This document shows positions 1 through 6,661 of a stretch of 32,597 nt of DNA, one piece after another. Location of the stretch: assembly GCA_029268205.1 (NCBI GenBank), contig JAJUGK010000010.1:1-32597 (forward strand). The letters run 5' to 3'. The notes below the pieces were generated by a model. It ran no database searches, was not told the origin of the DNA, and saw nothing but the letters and a program-made list of their open reading frames with translations. Each line of letters opens with the position of its first letter. Position 1 is the first letter of the stretch. A program made the position numbers and the translations under genes. The stretch is from Nocardioidaceae bacterium (lineage in GTDB: Bacteria > Actinomycetota > Actinomycetes > Propionibacteriales > Nocardioidaceae).

Positions 1-2
1 CA

Positions 3-179
3 GTCCCCGAGCCGGTCCTGGCCACGCGGCCGCAGTCTCGGACCCCGCGGCGCAGCCACGAACGCCCCCACGTCACCCCCGGACGCCGCTACCGCTTCAC
101 CACCCACCGCGGCGACCCCGTCCGCCGCCGCGCCGGCTCCGTACTGCTGACCGACCGCAACCTCCCCAGGCGGGAGTGA
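3..179 (+). CDS. C-terminal end of an unidentified protein (5' end outside window)
   Basis: Reading the frame that ends at the TGA at 177-179 gives 58 codons without a stop, and nearly every third base is G or C, which is the coding signature of this genome. The peptide is very basic and ends in LTDRNLPRRE. There is no start inside the window, so only the C-terminus is visible. I do not recognise the family. It ends 13 bases before the convergent stop of the TetR gene. It could be the tail of a DNA-binding or nuclease-type protein, but nothing seen here proves that. Confidence 0.55.
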   Translation, partial: VPEPVLATRPQSRTPRRSHERPHVTPGRRYRFTTHRGDPVRRRAGSVLLTDRNLPRRE

Positions 180-192
180 GCGCGCCGCTCGA

Positions 193-795
193 TCAGCGGG
201 GCGGGAGCAGCCGATGCGTCGCCTCGTCGAGCACGGCGAGCGCGTCCGGCACCGGGCGGCCCGCGGCGACGCCGACCATCGCGCCGAGGAACTGCATCGA
301 CAGGATCCGGGCGGCCGAGTCGAGCTCCTCGGCGGAGTACCCCTCGTGGTCGCCTGCCCGCAGGGTCTCGCCGATCCATGCCGCCTGCTCGGGACCGAAC
401 CCGACGACCCCCTCGCCGCCGACGAGCGACCCGCTGGCGGCGTACGCGCGGTAGAGCGCCGCATAGAGCAACGGCTTCGCGGCGGCGGCCTTCATGATCC
501 GCTGGAACACGCGCACCAGCCGGTCGGCGGGCGAGGCGTCCGCCGGGGGACGCTGGCGCACGCCCTCGGTCGATCGGGCACCCAACGTCATGAGGGCCTC
601 GACCAACAGCTGGTCCTTGGAGCTGACGTGCTGGTAGGCCGTCGGCACCGAGACCCCGGCGCGTGCGGCGACGGGCCGGATCCCGACCGCGTCGTACCCA
701 CCCTCGGTCGCGAGGTCGAGGGCAGCCTGGATCAGCTTCTCCCGGGTCGCGGCGCGGGCGGGGGAGAGCAGGGTCGGGATGCGGGCGTTGGCCAC
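193..795 (-). CDS. TetR-family repressor, KstR-like
   Basis: A 200-residue TetR regulator. The N-terminal helix-turn-helix lies around residues 18-65 (LIQAALDLATEGGYDAVGIR, then VSVPTAYQHVSSKDQLL). From memory the HTH and the ligand-domain stretch KPLLYAALYRAYAASG resemble mycobacterial KstR (GGYEAVQMR, NPLLTEAMTRAY), the repressor of cholesterol catabolism that responds to steroid-CoA esters. It is transcribed away from the steroid side-chain genes that start at 852, with a perfect inverted repeat between them, so it most likely represses both itself and that operon. Start: the GTG at 795 has no well-spaced ribosome site, but TACTCT lies 6 nt upstream (807-802), which suits a leaderless message. 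The ligand is not determined by sequence alone. It may be a dedicated local regulator rather than the global KstR. Confidence 0.85.
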   Translation of the reverse strand: MANARIPTLLSPARAATREKLIQAALDLATEGGYDAVGIRPVAARAGVSVPTAYQHVSSKDQLLVEALMTLGARSTEGVRQRPPADASPADRLVRVFQRIMKAAAAKPLLYAALYRAYAASGSLVGGEGVVGFGPEQAAWIGETLRAGDHEGYSAEELDSAARILSMQFLGAMVGVAAGRPVPDALAVLDEATHRLLPPR

Positions 796-802
796 TCCCG
801 CA

Positions 803-833
803 GAGTAGACGGCTGGTTGACGGTCGTCTACTC
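803..833. promoter_or_regulatory. Divergent operator/promoter between tetR and chsE2
   Basis: A perfect inverted repeat: GAGTAGACG at 803-811 and its reverse complement CGTCTACTC at 825-833, separated by 13 bases. On the minus strand it contains TAGACG (830-825), a 17-base spacer and TACTCT (807-802), placing a start point near the GTG at 795. On the plus strand TTGACG (817-822) is followed 17 bases later by CATTCT (840-845), 6 nt before the ATG at 852. A bound repressor would therefore cover both promoters. The promoter assignments are inference. Confidence 0.7.
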
Positions 834-851
834 ACCCGTCATTCTTGCGCC

Positions 852-2018
852 ATGGATCTTCGCGAGACCGAGGCGCAGCGAGCCCTGCGCAAGGAGCTGC
901 GGGCGTACTTCACCACCCTGTTGCCCGCGGACGAGCGTCGTCGCGTCGGCGAGGAGGGCGTGGGCGGCAGCCGCTTCCGTGAGGTGGTGAGCATGCTCGG
1001 CCGGGACGGCTGGCTCGGCATCGGCTGGCCGACGGAGTTCGGCGGTCAGGGTCGCACGATCGAGGAGCAGTACGTCTTCTTCGACGAGGTGCAGCGCGCC
1101 GGCCTGCCCTTCCCGTTCGTCACGGTGAACACCGTCGGCCCGACGCTGATGCAGTACGGCACCGACGAGCAGAAGCAGAAGTACCTCCCCGGCATCCTCA
1201 ACGGCGACATCGTGTTCGCGATCGGCTACACCGAGCCCGACGCCGGCACCGACCTCGCCTCGCTCAAGACCAAGGCTGTGCGCGATGGCGACGAGTTCGT
1301 CGTCGACGGGCAGAAGATCTTCACCAGCGGCGCCAACACCGCCGACTACGTCTGGCTCGCCGCCCGCACCAACCCCGACGTGCCCAAGCACAAGGGGATG
1401 TCCATCCTCATCGTCCCGACCGACGACCCGGGCTTCAGCTGGAGCCCGATCCAGGCGGTCGGCGGGATGGTCGTGACCGCGACCTACTACTCCGGCATCC
1501 GGGTGCCGGCCGGCAACGTCGTCGGCGAGGTCGACGGTGGCTGGCGGCTGATCACCGCCCAGCTCAACCACGAGCGGGTCGGGCTGGCCGCACTGGGCGG
1601 TCGGATGATCCAGCTCTGGGAGCACACCCTGGCCTGGGCCGAGGAGACGGGCGTGATCGAGAAGCCCTGGGTGCGCGCGGAGTTCGCCCGCACCTACGCC
1701 AAGCTCGAGGCGATGCGGCTGATGAACTGGAAGATGACCGCCGCCGTCGCGGAGGACTCACTCACCGGTGCCACGGCCGGGGCCGCGAAGACCTACGGCA
1801 CCGAGACCCACATCGACGTGCAGCGATCGCTCACCCAGATCCTCGGTGCGGCGGGACGGATCCGGCCGGAGTCGCCGGCCGCCGTGCTGAGCGGGCAGAT
1901 CGAGCAGCTCTCCCGGCAGGGGATCGTCAACACCTTCGGCGGCGGCGTCAACGAGGTCCTGCGCGACATGGTCGCGACCCAGGGCTTGGGCCTGCCGCGA
2001 TTGGGGCGTGGCAAGTGA
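852..2018 (+). CDS. chsE2: Steroid side-chain acyl-CoA dehydrogenase, ChsE2/FadE29-like subunit
   Basis: A 388-residue acyl-CoA dehydrogenase. It starts at MDLRETEAQRALRKEL and shows the family landmarks GWPTEFGG (about residue 58), IGYTEPDAGTDLAS (FAD/substrate site, about 120-135), and the C-terminal FGGGVNEVLRDM. From memory these match M. tuberculosis FadE29 (ChsE2) closely, including HKGMSILIV and the terminal GGGVNEV. ChsE1 and ChsE2 form an alpha2-beta2 flavoprotein that introduces the double bond into the three-carbon side chain left on the sterol nucleus, as a CoA thioester. ATG 852 is chosen because the open frame upstream does not look coding and the promoter motifs end just before it. 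It is the first gene of a five-gene overlapping operon and shares 4 bases (GTGA) with chsH2. Confidence 0.87.
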   Translation: MDLRETEAQRALRKELRAYFTTLLPADERRRVGEEGVGGSRFREVVSMLGRDGWLGIGWPTEFGGQGRTIEEQYVFFDEVQRAGLPFPFVTVNTVGPTLMQYGTDEQKQKYLPGILNGDIVFAIGYTEPDAGTDLASLKTKAVRDGDEFVVDGQKIFTSGANTADYVWLAARTNPDVPKHKGMSILIVPTDDPGFSWSPIQAVGGMVVTATYYSGIRVPAGNVVGEVDGGWRLITAQLNHERVGLAALGGRMIQLWEHTLAWAEETGVIEKPWVRAEFARTYAKLEAMRLMNWKMTAAVAEDSLTGATAGAAKTYGTETHIDVQRSLTQILGAAGRIRPESPAAVLSGQIEQLSRQGIVNTFGGGVNEVLRDMVATQGLGLPRLGRGK

Positions 2019-3022
2019 GCACCGAGATGAGCACCGAGATGAGCGCCGACATGAACACCGAGACGTACGAGCAGCGCCTGCAGGCGTTCGTGGGCGCCGA
2101 ACTGAACCCGCGCAAGCTCGGCCAGGACCCGGTCAACGTCCCGATGATCCGGCATTGGGTCGAGGCGATGGAGGACCACAACCCCGTCTACCTCGACGAC
2201 GACGCCGCGCGGGCGACCGGTCGCGAGGGCGTGGTGGCGCCGGCGTCGATGATGCAGGCGTGGTCGATGCGCGGGTACGCCGCCACCTGGCGCCCCGACC
2301 CGAACGCCACCAGCGGCGGCGCCTTCGCCGACCTGCTCGCGCTGCTCGACGAGGGCGGCTACACCTCGGTGGTTGCCACCGACTCCGACTTCACCTTCGA
2401 GCGCGAGGTGCGCCCCGGGGAGCACGTCAGCTTCGATGAGGTCGTGGAGGACATCTCCCCGGAGAAGTCCACCGGCCTGGGCGTGGGGCGCTTCGTCACC
2501 ACGCTGAAGACCTACCGGGTCGGCGAGGAGGTCGTGGCGACCCAGCGTTGGCGGACGCTGCGGTTCCGCCCCAAGGGCCCGACCGCCGAGCAGGCGGAGC
2601 CCAAGGCCCTGCGCCCGCGCGCCGCGATCAACCTCGACAACCAGTTCTGGTTCGAGGCGGCCAAGGAGCACCGGCTCGTCGTGCAGCGGTGCGCGTCCTG
2701 CGGCACCCTGCGACACCCGCCCGGCCCCGCCTGCCCGGAGTGCAACTCCTTCGAGTGGGACACCGTCGAGGCGTCCGGGCGCGGCACGGTCTACAGCTAC
2801 GTCGTCGCCCACCACCCCAAGCACCCGGCCTTCGACTACCCCCTGCTGATCGCGGTCGTGGAGCTGGAGGAGGGCACCCGGCTGATCACCAACCTCACCG
2901 GGGTCACGCCCGAGGAGGTCGAGATCGGGATGCCCGTCGAGGTCGACTGGTGTGATGCCGACCCCGAGCTGACACTGCCGCTGTTCCGCCCCACCCAGAC
3001 GACCACACCCCGGGAGGCGTGA
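2015..3022 (+). CDS. chsH2: Steroid enoyl-CoA hydratase subunit/aldolase partner: MaoC-like plus DUF35 zinc ribbon/OB fold, ChsH2-like
   Basis: A 335-residue two-domain protein. Residues about 20-190 form a MaoC-like hot-dog domain. Residues 207-335 form a DUF35 module, with a zinc ribbon of C226, C229, C240 and C243 (CASCG and CPEC) followed by an OB fold. This is the architecture of mycobacterial ChsH2 (Rv3542c). The hot-dog domain pairs with ChsH1 as a heteromeric hydratase on the steroid enoyl-CoA, while the DUF35 part binds Ltp2 and is required for the aldol cleavage. The start is ambiguous: GTG 2015 overlaps the chsE2 stop, and in-frame ATGs at 2027, 2039 and 2051 sit in a repeated STEM STEM SADM leader that the domain does not need. 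Its stop overlaps the ATG of chsE1 by one base. Confidence 0.87.
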   Translation: MSTEMSTEMSADMNTETYEQRLQAFVGAELNPRKLGQDPVNVPMIRHWVEAMEDHNPVYLDDDAARATGREGVVAPASMMQAWSMRGYAATWRPDPNATSGGAFADLLALLDEGGYTSVVATDSDFTFEREVRPGEHVSFDEVVEDISPEKSTGLGVGRFVTTLKTYRVGEEVVATQRWRTLRFRPKGPTAEQAEPKALRPRAAINLDNQFWFEAAKEHRLVVQRCASCGTLRHPPGPACPECNSFEWDTVEASGRGTVYSYVVAHHPKHPAFDYPLLIAVVELEEGTRLITNLTGVTPEEVEIGMPVEVDWCDADPELTLPLFRPTQTTTPREA

Positions 3023-4134
3023 TGGACTTCCACCTCAGCGAGGACCTGCAGGAGGTCGAGGCGCTGGCCGCCGAGATCTTCGGTGACCTCGCCTCCGTCG
3101 ACCGTGTGCGCGAGGTCGAGACCACCAACACCCGCGTCGACGACCGGCTCTGGGGCGAGCTGGCCAAGGCCGGTCTGCTCGGCATCGCGCTGCCCGAGGA
3201 GTACGACGGCGCCGGGCTCGGGCTGGCGGCGCTGTGCGTCGTCCTCGAGCAGCAGGGCCGCACCGTCGCGCCGGTGCCGCTGTGGGCCGCCGGCGTCGGC
3301 GGGCTGTTGCTCGCCGAGTACGGCGACGAGGCCGGCCGGGCGCTGGTGAGCCAGGTGGCCGACGGGTCCGCGCGGCTGACGCTCGCGCTGGAGGAGTTCG
3401 CCCCCGCCGTGCCGGCCGCTCCGGTCACGACCGCGCGCGCCGACGGCGACGGCTGGGTGCTCGACGGCACCAAGGCGGTCGTCCCGTCCGCGGACTTCGC
3501 CACCCACGTCCTGGTCTCGGCGACCACCGACGCGGGGCCCGGGCTCTTCCTGCTCGAGACCGACGCCGACGGCCTCACCTGGACCACCACCGAGACCACG
3601 ACGCGCGACCACGCGGGCAACCTCGAGCTCGCCGGCGCCCGCGCGCGGGCGGTCGGGGCGCCGGGGGACACCGCGCTGCCCACCGCGCTCCGTCTCACGG
3701 CGATCGCGCTCGCGGCGGTGCAGGTCGGTGTCGCCGAGGGAGCCCTCAAGCTCGCTGCGGCGTACCTGTCGGAGCGGGAGCAGTTCGGACGCCCGCTGGC
3801 CACGTTCCAGGCGGTGCAGCACCAGCTGGCGGACTGCTACATCGACATCGACGCGATGCGCGTGACCCTCTGGCAGGCGGTGACCAGCGTCGAGGACGGC
3901 GAACCGGCCGCGGCCGATCGCGCCGCCCTGGTGGCGAAGTGGTGGTGCGACCAGGCCGGGCTCGACGTCGTGCACCGCACGCAGCACGTGCACGGCGGGA
4001 TCGGAGTCGACGTCGACTACCCGGTGCACCGGTACTTCCTGTGGGGCAAGCAGATCTCCTCGACCCTCGGCGGCGCCGCGGCCACGCTCGAGGACCTCGG
4101 GCAGCTGCTGAGCAGCGCGGAGGTGGCCTCATGA
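3022..4134 (+). CDS. chsE1: Steroid side-chain acyl-CoA dehydrogenase, ChsE1/FadE28-like subunit
   Basis: A 370-residue acyl-CoA dehydrogenase that is divergent in its N-terminal half and clear in its C-terminal half: SEREQFGRPLATFQAVQHQL (about residues 253-272) and HVHGGIGVDVDYPVHRYF (about 324-341). The latter segment resembles FadE28 (ChsE1) of M. tuberculosis (HLHGGMGVDVTYPMHRYY, from memory). Together with ChsE2 it forms the heterotetrameric dehydrogenase for the steroid propanoyl-CoA side chain. ATG 3022 is chosen over the GTG three bases earlier because GGGAGG at 3012-3017 is better spaced for it. The stop of chsH2 (TGA 3020-3022) overlaps the start by one base, and the end overlaps chsH1 by 4 bases. 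Unlike the mycobacterial cluster, the two dehydrogenase genes are not adjacent here. Confidence 0.85.
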   Translation: MDFHLSEDLQEVEALAAEIFGDLASVDRVREVETTNTRVDDRLWGELAKAGLLGIALPEEYDGAGLGLAALCVVLEQQGRTVAPVPLWAAGVGGLLLAEYGDEAGRALVSQVADGSARLTLALEEFAPAVPAAPVTTARADGDGWVLDGTKAVVPSADFATHVLVSATTDAGPGLFLLETDADGLTWTTTETTTRDHAGNLELAGARARAVGAPGDTALPTALRLTAIALAAVQVGVAEGALKLAAAYLSEREQFGRPLATFQAVQHQLADCYIDIDAMRVTLWQAVTSVEDGEPAAADRAALVAKWWCDQAGLDVVHRTQHVHGGIGVDVDYPVHRYFLWGKQISSTLGGAAATLEDLGQLLSSAEVAS

Positions 4135-4562
4135 CCTCGACCGAGCTCGCCCCCACCCGCCGGGTCGATGAGATCACCGTCGGCGACGTGCTGCCGGAGG
4201 AGTCCGTCCCGATCACCCGCACGCTGATCGTCGCGACGGCGATCGCGAGCCGCGACTACCAGGACGTCCACCACGACCCCGAGCTGGCGCAGGCGCGCGG
4301 GTCGAAGGACATCTTCATGAACATCCTCACCAGCAACGGTCTGGCCGAGCGGTACGTCACCGCGTGGGCCGGTCCGGCGGCACGGGTGAAGCGGATCCGG
4401 ATCCGGCTCGGGGCACCGAACTACCCGGGCGACACGATGGTGATGACCGGCGAGGTCACCGCCGTCGACCAGTCCACCGGGGCCGTCGAGGTCAAGGTCG
4501 TCGGCACCAACTCGCTCGGTCCCCACGTCAGCGGCACCATCACCGTGGAGGTTCCCCGATGA
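4131..4562 (+). CDS. chsH1: MaoC-family steroid enoyl-CoA hydratase subunit, ChsH1-like
   Basis: A 143-residue single hot-dog protein. The hydratase-2 type catalytic loop is visible as SRDYQDVHHDPELAQA (D42 and H47/H48), followed by the overhang segment GSKDIFMNILTSNGLAERYV. In the igr pathway ChsH1 supplies the catalytic residues and ChsH2 is its partner. The heteromer adds water across the double bond made by ChsE1-ChsE2 and forms the 17-hydroxy-steroid-CoA substrate of Ltp2. ATG 4131 overlaps the chsE1 stop in ATGA, which implies translational coupling, and its own stop overlaps ltp2 the same way. Length agrees with a single-domain MaoC subunit. Confidence 0.87.
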   Translation: MTSTELAPTRRVDEITVGDVLPEESVPITRTLIVATAIASRDYQDVHHDPELAQARGSKDIFMNILTSNGLAERYVTAWAGPAARVKRIRIRLGAPNYPGDTMVMTGEVTAVDQSTGAVEVKVVGTNSLGPHVSGTITVEVPR

Positions 4563-5731
4563 CCGCGCCGATCTCCGGCTCCACCGCCATCGTCGGCATC
4601 GGAGCCACCGAGTTCTCCAAGGAGTCCGGCCGCAGCGAGCTGCAGCTGGGCTGCGAGGCGGTGCTCGCCGCGATCACCGACGCCGGCCTGAAGCCCTCCG
4701 ACGTCGACGGACTGGTGACGTTCACCGCCGAGTCGAGCTCGGAGATCCACATCGCGCGCAACCTCGGCATGGGCGACCTGTCCTACTTCGGCCGGGTCGG
4801 GTACGGCGGGGGCGCTGCCTGCGGCACGATCGCGCACGCGGCGGCCGCCATCACCGCGGGCCTCGCCGATGTCGTCGTCGCGTGGCGCTCCTTCAACGAG
4901 CGCTCCGGCGAGCGGTACGGTCTCGGCCAGGCCAACCGGCCGATGGACACCAACGCCGACCGCGCGGCGTACTCGTGGATGACCCCCTTCGGCCTGTCGA
5001 CCCCCGCGCAGTGGGTGGCGATGAACGCGCGTCGCTACATGCACGAGTACGGCGCCACGTCGGAGGACTTCGGCCGGGTCTCGGTGATCGCCCGCAAGCA
5101 CGCGGCGACCAACCCGAAGGCGCACTTCTACGGCCGGCCGATCACGTTGGCGGACCACCAGAGCTCGCGCTGGATCGCCGAGCCGCTGCGGCTGCTCGAC
5201 TGCTGCCAGGAGACCGATGGCGGGCAGGCGCTCGTGCTGGTGTCGGCGGAGCGGGCCAAGGACCTGCCGCACAAGCCGGCCCACGTCACGGCGGCGGCGC
5301 AGGGGTCCGGCGACGACCAGCACATGATGACGTCGTACTACCGCCCCTCGATCTCCGGCATCCCGGAGATGAAGGTCGTCGGCGACCAGCTGTGGGCGCA
5401 GAGCGGACTGTCGCCATCCGACATGCAGGCCGCGATCCTCTACGACCACTTCACGCCGTTCGTGCTGCCGCAGCTGGAGGAGCTCGGCTTCTGCGGTCGC
5501 GGCGAGGCGGCGGGGTTCATCGCCGACGGCAACCTCGAGCTCGACGGCGCGCTGCCGACCAACACCCACGGCGGTCAGCTCGGCGAGGCGTACCTGCACG
5601 GGATGAACGGCATCGCCGAGGCGGTGCGGCTGGTCCGGGGGGATTCGGTCAACCAGCCCGGCGAGGTCGCCAACGTGGTCGTCACCGCCGGCACGGGCGT
5701 GCCGACCAGTGGCCTGGTGCTCTCGGCGTAG
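4559..5731 (+). CDS. ltp2: Thiolase-fold steroid side-chain retro-aldolase, Ltp2-like
   Basis: A 390-residue member of the thiolase/lipid-transfer (SCP2-type) family. It begins STAIVGIGATEFSKESGRS and lacks ordinary thiolase chemistry motifs, as Ltp2 proteins do. Tyr295 (in AILYDHFTPF) and Tyr345 (in QLGEAYLHGMNG) fall within one residue of the two catalytic tyrosines reported, as I recall, for Thermomonospora curvata Ltp2. Ltp2 with the ChsH2 DUF35 domain splits 17-hydroxy-3-oxo-pregnene-carboxyl-CoA into androstenedione-type steroid and propionyl-CoA. It is the last gene of the operon, and its ATG overlaps chsH1 by 4 bases. No strong terminator follows, and the next gene has its own -10 motif. 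Confidence 0.88.
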   Translation: MTAPISGSTAIVGIGATEFSKESGRSELQLGCEAVLAAITDAGLKPSDVDGLVTFTAESSSEIHIARNLGMGDLSYFGRVGYGGGAACGTIAHAAAAITAGLADVVVAWRSFNERSGERYGLGQANRPMDTNADRAAYSWMTPFGLSTPAQWVAMNARRYMHEYGATSEDFGRVSVIARKHAATNPKAHFYGRPITLADHQSSRWIAEPLRLLDCCQETDGGQALVLVSAERAKDLPHKPAHVTAAAQGSGDDQHMMTSYYRPSISGIPEMKVVGDQLWAQSGLSPSDMQAAILYDHFTPFVLPQLEELGFCGRGEAAGFIADGNLELDGALPTNTHGGQLGEAYLHGMNGIAEAVRLVRGDSVNQPGEVANVVVTAGTGVPTSGLVLSA

Positions 5732-5781
5732 CTCCTCTGGTCGGTCGAGCTCGTCGGGACCAGCGGACCCCTGCGACCCAG

Positions 5782-5787
5782 TACCCT
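5782..5787 (+). promoter_or_regulatory. -10-like hexamer for the patatin gene
   Basis: TACCCT lies exactly 7 nt before the ATG at 5795, with no Shine-Dalgarno between. The same spacing recurs before several other genes here, so a leaderless transcript is likely (inference). Confidence 0.5.
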
Positions 5788-5794
5788 CCCCGCC

Positions 5795-6640
5795 ATGACT
5801 CGTGGACTCGTGCTCGGCGGTGGCGGGATCACCGGCATCGCCTGGATGACCGGTCTGGTGGCCGGCCTGGCCGACGCCGGCGTCGACCTGCGCACGGCCG
5901 ACCTGATGGTCGGCACGTCGGCGGGGTCGGTCGTCGGCGCGCAGCTGCGGTCGGAGGTCTCGCTCAAGGAGCTGTACGACTACCAGGCGACGCCGCACGC
6001 ACCGAAGCCCGGCGAGCAGGTCGCCGCGATCAGCCCGACCGTCCTCGTCCGCTACGCCGGCGCGTTCGTCCGGGGGCGGGGTGACAGCCGCCGGATGTGC
6101 CGCGCGCTCGGTGCGTACGCCGTCGCCCGGGCGCGGGCGGGGAGGACCCCGACGCTGGAGGAGCGGTTCGCGGCGATCCGCGAGCGCCTGCCGATGACCC
6201 AGTGGCCCGCCGACCGGCTGGTGGTCACCGCGGTCGAGGTCGCGACGGGGGAGCTGCGGGGCCTGGACGCCCGGAGCGGGGCGAGCCTGCTCGAGGCGGT
6301 GGCGGCGAGCTGTGCGGTGCCCGGGGTCTACCCGCCGGTGCCGCTGGAGGGCCGCGCCCACGTCGACGGCGGAGCCCGGTCCTACGCCAACGCCGACCTC
6401 GCGCGCGACTGCGAGCGGGTGTTGGTCCTGGCGCCGGTCGACCGGGCGATCGGTCCGATGCGGCGGGCGGGTGAGCAGTTGGCCGGCGTACGCCATGAGG
6501 TGGTGCGGCCCGACGAGGCCTCGCGTGCCGCGATCGGGCGCAACGTCCTCGACCCGGCGCGCCGCCACCTCAGCGCGGAGGCCGGTCGCGCACAGGCGGC
6601 GGCGGTGGCCGATCGGGTCCGCGCGCTGTGGGAGGACTGA
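5795..6640 (+). CDS. Patatin-like phospholipase (RssA-type)
   Basis: A 281-residue patatin-fold hydrolase. The oxyanion-hole glycines are in LVLGGGGITGIAW (residues 5-17), the nucleophile is in the elbow VGTSAGS (about residues 48-54), and the catalytic Asp is in HVDGGARSYANADL (about 189-202), so the Ser-Asp dyad is complete. Such proteins hydrolyse acyl esters of lipids, and many bacterial members remain uncharacterised. The substrate cannot be read from the sequence. It lies 63 bases downstream of ltp2 but with its own promoter-like motif, so membership of the steroid operon is doubtful. The following gene starts 21 bases after its stop, which would allow co-transcription. Confidence 0.88.
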   Translation: MTRGLVLGGGGITGIAWMTGLVAGLADAGVDLRTADLMVGTSAGSVVGAQLRSEVSLKELYDYQATPHAPKPGEQVAAISPTVLVRYAGAFVRGRGDSRRMCRALGAYAVARARAGRTPTLEERFAAIRERLPMTQWPADRLVVTAVEVATGELRGLDARSGASLLEAVAASCAVPGVYPPVPLEGRAHVDGGARSYANADLARDCERVLVLAPVDRAIGPMRRAGEQLAGVRHEVVRPDEASRAAIGRNVLDPARRHLSAEAGRAQAAAVADRVRALWED

Positions 6641-6661
6641 GCCCGCCTACGATCTATCCCC

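Noticed and set aside
89-835. 248-residue minus-strand open frame over the tetR gene
   Set aside because: It is a frame shadow: low-complexity Arg/Gly/Pro translation, whereas the frame 193-795 gives a clear TetR protein.
4421-6568. 715-residue minus-strand open frame across ltp2 and the patatin gene
   Set aside because: High GC removes stop codons on the opposite strand; the plus-strand proteins are recognised families and the shadow is Arg/His/Gly-rich.
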